NCBI GenBank assembly: GCA_947478535.1
Contig: CANJXD010000333.1
Location: forward strand, 1-6,593
Length of the DNA stretch: 6,593 bases
From: Acetobacteraceae bacterium
Lineage (GTDB): Bacteria > Pseudomonadota > Alphaproteobacteria > Acetobacterales > Acetobacteraceae
Reading direction: 5' to 3'
Part shown: one piece after another, positions 1-6,593 of the stretch
Position numbering within the stretch: the first letter of the stretch is position 1
Layout of the letters: each line of letters starts with the position of its first letter
The notes under the pieces: model-generated
Database searches by the model: none
Told to the model about the DNA's origin: nothing
What the model saw: the letters and a program-made list of their open reading frames with translations, nothing else
Made by a program: the position numbers and the translations under genes

Positions 1-2289
1 CCACACCGTCTCCGGGGTCGCCGGCATGTCCACCACGCGGCCGCCCAGGGCGTCGATCAGCGCATTGATCGCGGCGGGCGGGGACCCGACCGCCCCGGCC
101 TCACCGGCACCCTTCACGCCGAGGGGATTGGTCTCGCAGGTCACCTCGATCAGGTCGACATCGATGTTCGGCAGGTCATCCGCCCGCGGCAGCGCATAAT
201 CCATGAAGGACGCGCTGAGCAGCTGGCCGCTGCCGGCATCATAGGCCGTGCGCTCGAACAGCGCCTGGCCAATGCCCTGCGCGACGCCGCCATGCACCTG
301 GCCGCGCACGATCAGCGGGTTCAGCGCATGCCCGACATCATCCACCACGACATAGCGCGGTACGGAGACGATCCCCGTCTCGGGGTCCACCTCCACCTCC
401 GCCACATGGCAGCCATTGGGGAAGGTGTGGCTCTCGATCTTCGCGGTCTCCATGGCATCCAGCAGCACGGCGGATTGCCCAGCCGCCACGCGCTTCCGCT
501 GGATCGCCGCCAGTTCGAGGATACCCACGCCCCGGTCCGTGCCGGCGACATCGAAGCGGCCATCCTTCGGCGTGAACTCGATATCGGCGGCCGAGGTTTC
601 CAAATGCTCCGCCGCCGCCTGCTTGCCCTTCTCCACCACTGAAGCTGTCGTCACCAGGATCGCCTGGCCCTCGGAATAGAGGCTGCGCGCGCCACCCGTG
701 CCGCCACCATCGGGCAGCGTCTCGCTATCGCCCTGCCGGACGCGGATCTTCTCCAGCGGAATGCCGAGCTCATGCTGCGTCAGCATCGCATAGGCCGTCT
801 CATGGCCCTGGCCGGTGGATTGCGTGCCGACATAGACATCAACGAAGCCATCCTCGGCGAAGACCACCTTGGCATTCTCGGTCGGACTGCCGCCGGTGGC
901 CTCCAGGTAATAGGCGAGGCCGATTCCGCGCTTCTTTCCCCGCTTCTCGGCCTCCGCTCGCCGCGCCGGGAAGCCGGCCCAGTCGATCTTCGCCAGGGCG
1001 CTGTCCATCAACTGGAGGAAATCGCCGCTGTCGTAGCGCTGGCCCATGGCGGAGGTGAAAGGCATCGCCGCCTGCGTGACCATGTTGCGCCGGCGCAGCT
1101 CGATGCGGTCGATCCCGAGTGCTGCCGCCGTCGTGTCGATCATCCGCTCGACGAGGTAGTTGCTCTCGGGCCGCCCGGCGCCGCGATAGGCATCGACGGG
1201 GACGGTGTTCGTCAGCACGCCGATGACATGGGCGTGGATCGCCTCGAACCCATAGACGCTGGCCAGCACCTTGGTGCCGGCGCCGGTCGGGATGAAGGGC
1301 GCGAAGGTGCTGAGATAGGCGCCCATATTCGCGTAGTTGCGCGTCCGCAGGGCCAGGAACTTGCCATCGGCGTCGGTCGCCAATTCGCCCAGCGTGATGT
1401 TGTCCCGCCCATGGCTGTCGGAGAGGAAGGCCTCCGTCCGCTCGCTCGCCCACTTCACGGGGCGGCCGATCTCGCGCGCTGCGAAGGCCACCATCACATG
1501 CTCGGGATACAGGAACAGCTTCATCCCGAAGCCGCCGCCGACATCGGGAGTAATGACGCGCACCTGGGCGGGCGGGATCTTGAACACCTGGTTCGCCAGC
1601 AGGTTCTTCACCAGCCAGGACCCCTGGGTATTGGTCTGCACCGTCAGCCGGTCACCCTCCCACGCCGCGACGGCGGCCCGGGCTTCCATGCTGGCGACGA
1701 CGACGCGGTTGTTCACCACCGTCAGCTTCGTGACATGCGCGGCGCGCGCGAAGGCGGCATCCGTCTTCGCCTTGTCGCCGGCCTCCCAGTCGAAGCACAC
1801 ATTATTCGCGGCCTCCTCCCACACTGGCGGCTGCCCCGGCTGCCAGGCGGTGGCGAGGTCGGTGGCGGAGGGCAGGACGTCGTATTCCACGACCACCGCC
1901 TCGGCCCCGTCCCGCGCGGCCTGGCTGGTCTCGGCGACGATGAAGGCGACGGGATCGCCGACATAGCGCACCACTTCATCCGCCAGGGCCGGGCGCGGCG
2001 TATTGGAGCGCGCGCTGCCATCCCGGTTCTTCATCGGCACCATGCAGGGCACGTCGCCCAGCCCGGCCTTGCGCAGGTCGGCGCCTGTCAGCACGGCCAG
2101 CACGCCCGGCACGGCCTTGGCGGCGCTGGTATCGAGGCTGGTGATCCGTGCATGGGCGTGCGGGCTGCGCAGCACCACGCCCAGCGCCTCCCCGGGCATC
2201 GTGATGTCGTCGGTGTAGCGGCCGCGGCCGATCAGCAGGCGGGGGTCCTCGACGCGCCGCACCGACTGGCTCAATCCGAACTTTGCCAT
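1..2289 (-). CDS. Molybdopterin-binding large subunit, xanthine dehydrogenase / form II CO dehydrogenase-like (CoxL-type), 3'-partial
   Basis: The frame runs without a stop from ATG at 2289 to the left edge (763 codons). I read every codon and found no frameshift or stop. The start is supported by GAGGGA at 2298-2303, 8 nt upstream, and by the N-terminus MAKFGLSQSVRRVEDPRLL, typical of this family. Residues ~20-130 match the a/b hammerhead domain and the rest the two molybdenum-cofactor-binding domains. Visible motifs are GGGFGMK (251-257), AYRGAGR (367-373), GQGHE (493-497, Gln494), HGGVAQGIGQALFE (starting near 663) and KGAGEAG with the presumed catalytic Glu730. The last residues, MPATPETVW, resemble the usual family C-terminus, so little is missing. 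Family knowledge: this subunit holds Mo-molybdopterin cytosine dinucleotide and hydroxylates a substrate in the cytoplasm, passing electrons to [2Fe-2S] and FAD subunits. AYRGAGR lacks the active-site Cys of true CO dehydrogenase (AYxCSFR), so the substrate is unknown and CO oxidation is doubtful. Partner subunits are not in view and may lie left of the window. There is no signal peptide. Confidence 0.93.
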   Translation of the reverse strand, partial: MAKFGLSQSVRRVEDPRLLIGRGRYTDDITMPGEALGVVLRSPHAHARITSLDTSAAKAVPGVLAVLTGADLRKAGLGDVPCMVPMKNRDGSARSNTPRPALADEVVRYVGDPVAFIVAETSQAARDGAEAVVVEYDVLPSATDLATAWQPGQPPVWEEAANNVCFDWEAGDKAKTDAAFARAAHVTKLTVVNNRVVVASMEARAAVAAWEGDRLTVQTNTQGSWLVKNLLANQVFKIPPAQVRVITPDVGGGFGMKLFLYPEHVMVAFAAREIGRPVKWASERTEAFLSDSHGRDNITLGELATDADGKFLALRTRNYANMGAYLSTFAPFIPTGAGTKVLASVYGFEAIHAHVIGVLTNTVPVDAYRGAGRPESNYLVERMIDTTAAALGIDRIELRRRNMVTQAAMPFTSAMGQRYDSGDFLQLMDSALAKIDWAGFPARRAEAEKRGKKRGIGLAYYLEATGGSPTENAKVVFAEDGFVDVYVGTQSTGQGHETAYAMLTQHELGIPLEKIRVRQGDSETLPDGGGTGGARSLYSEGQAILVTTASVVEKGKQAAAEHLETSAADIEFTPKDGRFDVAGTDRGVGILELAAIQRKRVAAGQSAVLLDAMETAKIESHTFPNGCHVAEVEVDPETGIVSVPRYVVVDDVGHALNPLIVRGQVHGGVAQGIGQALFERTAYDAGSGQLLSASFMDYALPRADDLPNIDVDLIEVTCETNPLGVKGAGEAGAVGSPPAAINALIDALGGRVVDMPATPETVW

Positions 2290-2297
2290 GGATTCCG

Positions 2298-2303
2298 TCC
2301 CTC
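2298..2303 (-). promoter_or_regulatory. Ribosome binding site of the CoxL-type gene
   Basis: On the minus strand this reads GAGGGA, followed by an 8-nt spacer (CGGAATCC) and ATG. It is a good purine-rich Shine-Dalgarno match at normal distance and fixes the start at 2289. I see no convincing sigma-70 promoter boxes in the short gap upstream. Confidence 0.7.
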
Positions 2304-2344
2304 GCTTCTCTGGCTCATATCATCGCGGATAGTGGGGGGGTCCG

Positions 2345-2363
2345 AAAAGGGGGGGCGTCCCCC
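2345..2363 (-). terminator. Possible weak intrinsic terminator after the RND transporter gene
   Basis: Immediately after the TGA (2366-2364) the minus strand reads GGGGG-ACG-CCCCC, then CC and TTTT. This gives a 5-bp all-G:C stem with a 3-nt loop (or 4 bp with a 4-nt loop), then a short T run at 2348-2345. The shape fits a rho-independent terminator, but the stem and T tract are short, two C residues separate them, and the hairpin abuts the stop codon where the terminating ribosome would cover it. It may only attenuate transcription into the downstream oxidoreductase gene. Confidence 0.4.
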
Positions 2364-5300
2364 TCAATGCGGCGCCGCGGGTGGCGAGGCCTTCCGGCCG
2401 AAGCGGGCCTTCACCGTCTCCCGCATCGACTGGAACACGACATACAGCATCGGGATCATGAAGATGCCGATGAAGGACGCCGCCAGCATGCCCCCGAAGA
2501 CCGGCGTGCCCACCGCGCGGCGAGAGGCACTGGCCGCCCCCGTCGCGATCACCAGCGGCACCAGGCCGAGGATGAAGGCGACCGAGGTCATCATCACCGC
2601 GCGGAAGCGCAGCCTGGCGCCCATCACCGCGGCGTCACGGATGGAAAGCCCGGCCTCGCGCTGTTCCTTGGCGAATTCGATGATCAGGATGCCGTTCTTC
2701 GCCGCCAGCGCGATCAGCACCACCAACCCCACCTGGGCATAGACATCAAGCGACAGCTTGGTGATCGCCAGCGCGGCGAAGGACCCCAGCACGCCGACCG
2801 CAATCGACATCAGCACCGGGATCGGGATCACCCAGCTTTCATACAGCGCGACCAGGAACAGGTAGGCGAACAGCACGGCGAGGGCGAGGATCACGCCGGT
2901 CTGCCCGCTCGCCAGCTTTTCCTGGAAGGCGGTGCCGGTCCATTCGTAGCCGTAGCCCTGCGGCAGCGCGCGGTCCGACAATTCCTCCATCGCCAGGAGC
3001 GCATCGCCGGAGGACACGCCCGGTGCCGGTGCACCGTTGACGGACACCGAGCGCACATTGTTGAAGCGGTTGATGGTCTGCGGCCCCAGCACGATGCGCG
3101 CATCGGCGAGACTCCGCAGCGGCACCATCTCCCCCTGGTTGTTCCGCACATGGATGCGCCAGAGGTCGGGGATATCGTCGCGGTCCAGCGCCTCGGCCTG
3201 GATGTTGACCTGCCAGGACCGGCCATACAGGTTGAAGTCATTGACGTAGAAACCGCCCAGAGTGGTCTGCAGCGCGGCGAAGATGTCGCTGATCCGCACG
3301 CCGAGCGCCTGCGCCTTGTCCCGGTCCACATCGAGGAACAAGGACGGCGTGTTGGCCGCGAAGGTGGAGAAGACGCGGGCGAGCCGCGGGTCCTGGTTGG
3401 CGGCGACCACCATCCCCAGCATCGCGCTGCCCATCTCCTCCGGCGGGCGGCCTTCCAGGTTCTGCAACTGGTACTGGAAGCCCGCGCCGGTGCCGAGCCC
3501 GATGATCGGCGGGATGTTGAAGGCGAAGGTGCTCGCCGTCCGCACCTGCTGCGTCGCGCCGAACACTCGCCCGATCGCGGCATAGACGCTTTCCTGCGCC
3601 GAGGCGCGGTCGGCGAAGGGCTTCATGCGCACGACGATGAAGGCCGAATTCGACTGCGCGCCCTGGTCGACGAGGGAGAAGCCGACGATGGACAGCACCC
3701 GGTCCACCCCCGGCACCGGGCGGATGATCGCCTCGATCTGCTCCACCACGGCGCGGGTGCGCGACAGGCTCGCCCCCTGCGGCAACTGCGTCTGCACGAA
3801 GAAGGCGCCCTGGTCTTCCTCCGGCAGGAAGCCCTGCGGTGTCTGCTTCGAGAGATACCAGGTGCCGCCGGCGAACAGTATCGTCAGCAGCAGCGACAGG
3901 GATGACAGCCGCACCAGCCGCGCGACGATATCGCCGAAGCGGTCCCGCACCCAGTCGATCCCGCGCATCACCATGCCGAGAGGCCCGCGCCGCGGCCCGT
4001 GATGCGGCTTGAGGAACACGGCGCATAGGGCAGGGGACAGCGTCAGCGCATTGATCGCCGAGATCACCATGGCGACGGAGACCGTCACCGCGAATTGCGC
4101 GAACAGCACGCCGGACAGGCCCGGGATGAAGCCCACCGGCACGAAGACGGACAGCAGCACCAGCGTGATGGCGATGATCGGCCCGGTGATCTGCGCCATT
4201 GCCTTCTTGGTGGCCTCGGCGGGGGTGAGGTGCGGTTCCTCCTCCATCACCCGCTCGACATTCTCCACCACCACGATCGCGTCATCGACGACGATGCCGA
4301 TGGCCAGCACCATCGCGAGCAGAGAGACGGTATTGGCGGAATAGCCGAGCACGAGCAGCGCCGCGAAGGTGCCGATAAGGCTGACCGGCACGGCGATGGT
4401 CGGGATGATCGTCGCCCGCACATTGCCGAGGAACAGCAGCACCACCACCACCACCAGCACGAAGGCTTCGAGCAGCGTCTTGATCACCTCGTTCATCGTG
4501 TCCACGACGAAGGTGGAGGTGTCGTAGAACACCTGCGTCCGCATCCCCTCGGGGAAGCGGCGGGACAGCTCGTCGAGCGAGCGTTGCAGGTTGCCCGCCG
4601 CGGTCACCGCATTGGCGCCGGGGGCGAGATAGGTCGCTACCGTGACCGCGGGCCGGCCATTCAGCCGGCTTTCGGTGTCCATCCGCGCGGCACCCAGCTC
4701 GATCCGCGCCACATCCTTCACCCGCAGCAGGGACCCCTGCGCATTGGCGCGGATGACGATGTTGCCGAATTCCTCCGGCGTCGCGAGCCGCCCCTGGGTC
4801 TGCAGGTTGATCTGGAATTGCTGGTCGTTCGAGATCGGCTGCGCGCCGATGCGCCCCACCGCGGCCTGCACGTTCTGCGACTGGATCGCGGTGATCACAT
4901 CCGCCGGCGTCAGGCCGAGGCTGATCAGCCGGTCCAGCTCGAACCAGATGCGCATGGAATAATCCATCGCGCCGAAGATGGTGACGGACCCGATCCCCTG
5001 CACGCGGGCCAGCCGGTCCAGCATGTTGATGGTGATGTAGTTCGAGATGAACAGCGAATCATGCGCCGGGTTGTCCGAGGTGACGGCGATGAACTGCAAC
5101 ACGGCGGAGGATTGCTTGCGCACCGTGACCCCGCCGCGCTGCACCTCCGACGGCAATCGCGCCATGGCGGATTGCACGCGGTTGTTCACATTGACCGTCG
5201 CGATATCCGGATTGGTACCGAGCGCGAAGGAGACGGACAGGGTGTAGGTCCCGTCATTGGCGCTGTTGGAGGACATGTAGATCATGCCCTCCACGCCATT

Positions 5301-5510
5301 CACCGCGCTTTCGATCACCTGCGCCACCGTGGATTCGACGACGCCGGCCGAAGCGCCGGGATAGGCGGTGGTGACGGAGACCTGCGGGGGCACGATGTTC
5401 GGGAACTGCGCCACGGGAATCCGCAGCAGCGAAAGCCCACCCGCGAGGGTGAGCAGGATGGAGATGACGATCGCCAGCCGCGGGCGATCGACGAAAATGG
5501 CGGAGATCAT
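2364..5510 (-). CDS. Efflux RND transporter permease subunit, HAE1 family (AcrB/MexF-like)
   Basis: This complete 1048-residue protein has the usual length for the family (AcrB is 1049). It is the inner-membrane, proton-driven pump of a tripartite exporter for hydrophobic or amphiphilic compounds such as drugs, dyes, solvents or bile salts; the actual substrate cannot be read from the sequence. Twelve membrane segments appear in the RND layout: TM1 at ~9-29, TM2-6 at ~338-490, TM7 at ~538-555 and TM8-12 at ~870-1025. Two large periplasmic porter/docking loops lie at ~30-337 and ~556-869. The proton-relay residues are present: Asp409-Asp410 in TM4 ([16 protein letters not shown]), Lys938 in TM10 ([13 protein letters not shown]) and Arg970 in TM11. 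Further family hallmarks are PGASAGVVE near 51, LTPADV near 200, and the amphipathic stretch after TM6 (~512-530). The start ATG at 5510 has a Shine-Dalgarno sequence overlapping the adaptor stop, with 9 nt between genes, so the two are one operon. The protein ends in a short basic then Pro/Ala-rich cytoplasmic tail. No breakage or odd composition was seen. Confidence 0.97.
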   Translation of the reverse strand: MISAIFVDRPRLAIVISILLTLAGGLSLLRIPVAQFPNIVPPQVSVTTAYPGASAGVVESTVAQVIESAVNGVEGMIYMSSNSANDGTYTLSVSFALGTNPDIATVNVNNRVQSAMARLPSEVQRGGVTVRKQSSAVLQFIAVTSDNPAHDSLFISNYITINMLDRLARVQGIGSVTIFGAMDYSMRIWFELDRLISLGLTPADVITAIQSQNVQAAVGRIGAQPISNDQQFQINLQTQGRLATPEEFGNIVIRANAQGSLLRVKDVARIELGAARMDTESRLNGRPAVTVATYLAPGANAVTAAGNLQRSLDELSRRFPEGMRTQVFYDTSTFVVDTMNEVIKTLLEAFVLVVVVVLLFLGNVRATIIPTIAVPVSLIGTFAALLVLGYSANTVSLLAMVLAIGIVVDDAIVVVENVERVMEEEPHLTPAEATKKAMAQITGPIIAITLVLLSVFVPVGFIPGLSGVLFAQFAVTVSVAMVISAINALTLSPALCAVFLKPHHGPRRGPLGMVMRGIDWVRDRFGDIVARLVRLSSLSLLLTILFAGGTWYLSKQTPQGFLPEEDQGAFFVQTQLPQGASLSRTRAVVEQIEAIIRPVPGVDRVLSIVGFSLVDQGAQSNSAFIVVRMKPFADRASAQESVYAAIGRVFGATQQVRTASTFAFNIPPIIGLGTGAGFQYQLQNLEGRPPEEMGSAMLGMVVAANQDPRLARVFSTFAANTPSLFLDVDRDKAQALGVRISDIFAALQTTLGGFYVNDFNLYGRSWQVNIQAEALDRDDIPDLWRIHVRNNQGEMVPLRSLADARIVLGPQTINRFNNVRSVSVNGAPAPGVSSGDALLAMEELSDRALPQGYGYEWTGTAFQEKLASGQTGVILALAVLFAYLFLVALYESWVIPIPVLMSIAVGVLGSFAALAITKLSLDVYAQVGLVVLIALAAKNGILIIEFAKEQREAGLSIRDAAVMGARLRFRAVMMTSVAFILGLVPLVIATGAASASRRAVGTPVFGGMLAASFIGIFMIPMLYVVFQSMRETVKARFGRKASPPAAPH

Positions 5511-5516
5511 GCGCTG

Positions 5517-5522
5517 TCCTCA
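5517..5522 (-). promoter_or_regulatory. Shine-Dalgarno sequence of the RND gene, overlapping the adaptor stop codon
   Basis: The minus strand reads TGAGGA-CAGCGC-ATG. The adaptor gene's TGA stop is the first half of the GAGGA ribosome binding site, with a 6-nt spacer to the transporter ATG at 5510. This supports that start and suggests translational coupling of adaptor and pump. Confidence 0.75.
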
Positions 5523-6593
5523 GCCGCGCGGCGCACTGGGCGCGCCACGCACCGCTGGCGGCGCGGCCGGCCCCGGCTGCACGGGCTGGCCCGGCCGCAC
5601 GCGCTGCACGCCTTCCACCACCACCCGTTCCTGGCCTTCCAGCCCACGCTCGATCACCACCTGATCGGCGATGCTGCGCCCGAGGCCCACTGGCCGGCGC
5701 TGCGCCTTGTTCTCCGCATCCACGATGAAGACGAAATTGCCCTGCTGGTCCTGCAGCACCGCCGCGCGCGGGATCACCACCGCCTGCACCGGTTCCACCC
5801 CCTCCACGAAGACGGTGATGAACATGCCGTCGATCAGGGGCCGGTCCGGGCTGCCGGGCTGGAAGGGCGGGTTGGCGATGGAGGCGCGGACCAGGATGGT
5901 ATCTGTCGTGCGGTCCACCTGCGGGTCGATGAAGTCGATCCGCCCGACCGGCGCATGCGCCCGCCCGCTGGTCAGCCGCACCCGCACCCTGACCGCATCG
6001 GCGCCACCCCGCGTCGCGTAGCGTTCCCGCAATTCGGACCCCGTGCGCAGCGATACGGGGAAGGACACCCGCATCGGATCCTGGCTGACCACGGTGGCGA
6101 GGCCGGTGGAATTCGGGCCGACGACGGCACCGACGGAATAGGTGGAGGTGCCGACCTTGCCGTCGAAGGGCGCGGCGATATCGGTATAGCCGAGGTTGAT
6201 TTGCGCCACCCGCACCTGTGCCTGCGCGCCGAGCAGAATTGCCTGCGCGCTGCGCTGCTGGGCGAGGGCGTCATCCACCCGCGCCTGTGTCCCGGCGGAG
6301 GACCGTACCAGGTCCCGCGCGCGTTCGAGGTTGATGTTCGCATTCACCAGCGCTGCCTCGGCGGAGGCCACCTGCGCCTGGGCGCGTGCCACCTCGGCCT
6401 CGAAGGGCGCGCGTTCCAGGCGAAACATCACCGCGCCTGCCTTCACCTCCTGCCCTTCCTGGAACAGCCGTTCCTGGAGGAAGCCGGTGACCCGGGCGCG
6501 CAGTTCCACCCGGTTCGGCGCCTCGACCCGGCCGACGAATTCGGTGCTTTCCGTCACCGGACGGCGCTCCGCCGTCATCACGCCGACGGCGGG
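5520..6593 (-). CDS. Efflux RND transporter periplasmic adaptor subunit (membrane fusion protein, AcrA/MexE-like), 5'-partial
   Basis: The reading frame stays open to the right edge (357 residues visible, first codons Pro-Ala-Val-Gly), so the N-terminus with its signal peptide or lipobox lies outside. The GTG at 6581 and ATG at 6578 are internal: they sit just before TEFVGRVEA, the first beta segment of the mature adaptor, and would leave the protein without an export signal. Numbering from the GTG codon, the order is: first lipoyl half (~15-57, VTGFLQERLFQEGQEVKAG), alpha-helical hairpin rich in Ala/Gln/Arg (~58-128), second lipoyl half (~129-162, GYTDIAAPFDGKVG), beta-barrel (~165-262) and membrane-proximal domain (~265-328, VVIPRAAVLQDQQGNFVF). 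A Pro/Gly/Ala-rich tail follows (~329-353). By family role, it forms the periplasmic collar joining the RND pump to a TolC/OprM-type outer-membrane channel. The pump gene follows after 9 nt. No outer-membrane factor gene is visible, so it may be upstream of the window or elsewhere in the genome. Confidence 0.95.
   Translation of the reverse strand, partial: PAVGVMTAERRPVTESTEFVGRVEAPNRVELRARVTGFLQERLFQEGQEVKAGAVMFRLERAPFEAEVARAQAQVASAEAALVNANINLERARDLVRSSAGTQARVDDALAQQRSAQAILLGAQAQVRVAQINLGYTDIAAPFDGKVGTSTYSVGAVVGPNSTGLATVVSQDPMRVSFPVSLRTGSELRERYATRGGADAVRVRVRLTSGRAHAPVGRIDFIDPQVDRTTDTILVRASIANPPFQPGSPDRPLIDGMFITVFVEGVEPVQAVVIPRAAVLQDQQGNFVFIVDAENKAQRRPVGLGRSIADQVVIERGLEGQERVVVEGVQRVRPGQPVQPGPAAPPAVRGAPSAPRG

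Noticed and set aside
839..1453. Minus-strand 204-codon frame inside the oxidoreductase gene
   Set aside because: It is an out-of-frame shadow. The frame beginning at 2289 contains all the cofactor-binding motifs through this region.
1..2289. Calling the large subunit a true CO dehydrogenase (coxL)
   Set aside because: The active-site loop is AYRGAGR rather than AYxCSFR, so the Cu-binding Cys is absent. The form II family has mixed or unknown substrates.
2290..2363. Promoter for the oxidoreductase gene in the intergenic gap
   Set aside because: I found no pair of -35/-10 boxes at proper spacing. The TATGAG-like string alone is too weak to call.
772..2742. Long plus-strand open frame (656 codons) across the oxidoreductase gene and the end of the pump gene
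   Set aside because: It is antisense to two well-supported genes, its product is His/Arg/Gly-rich with no recognisable domain, and it crosses the gene boundary. It is an expected by-product of high GC content and codon bias.
2283..3905. Plus-strand open frame of 540 codons antisense to the pump gene
   Set aside because: Its composition is rich in His, Arg, Gln and Asp, as expected from the complement of an RND gene. It has no motif, and the opposite strand carries a complete conserved transporter.
4440..4454. (CAC)5 trinucleotide run resembling a microsatellite
   Set aside because: On the coding strand these are five GTG codons for Val353-Val357 in TM2 of the pump. Such hydrophobic runs are normal in membrane helices.

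Overview
This is a GC-rich window (my estimate is in the mid-60s percent) with very dense coding. All three recognisable genes lie on the minus strand. Gene style and GC content suggest an alphaproteobacterium, possibly Acetobacteraceae/Roseomonas-like or another Rhodospirillales. That is an impression from composition and protein style, because no taxonomic marker such as an rRNA gene is present.

Layout in the direction of transcription (right to left): (1) 6593-5520, the periplasmic adaptor (membrane fusion protein) of a tripartite RND efflux pump, whose N-terminus lies beyond the right edge; (2) 5510-2364, a complete 1048-residue inner-membrane RND transporter of the HAE1 (AcrB/MexF-like) family, whose Shine-Dalgarno sequence overlaps the adaptor stop codon; (3) a 74-base gap with a G/C hairpin followed by T4, a possible weak terminator; (4) 2289-1, a molybdopterin-binding large subunit of the xanthine dehydrogenase / aerobic CO dehydrogenase family. 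It carries the form II active-site motif AYRGAGR and is cut by the left edge probably only a few residues before its natural end.

The adaptor and transporter clearly form one translationally coupled operon and should work as a proton-driven exporter of hydrophobic or amphiphilic compounds. No outer-membrane channel gene is visible between or after them. The hydroxylase subunit is co-oriented but separated by the hairpin, so it may be its own unit or be reached by read-through. Its FAD and [2Fe-2S] partner subunits are not in the window. The large plus-strand open frames are antisense shadows of these three genes. I found no RNA gene, CRISPR array, mobile element or clearly novel system. The window looks like ordinary chromosomal content with a few details worth checking.
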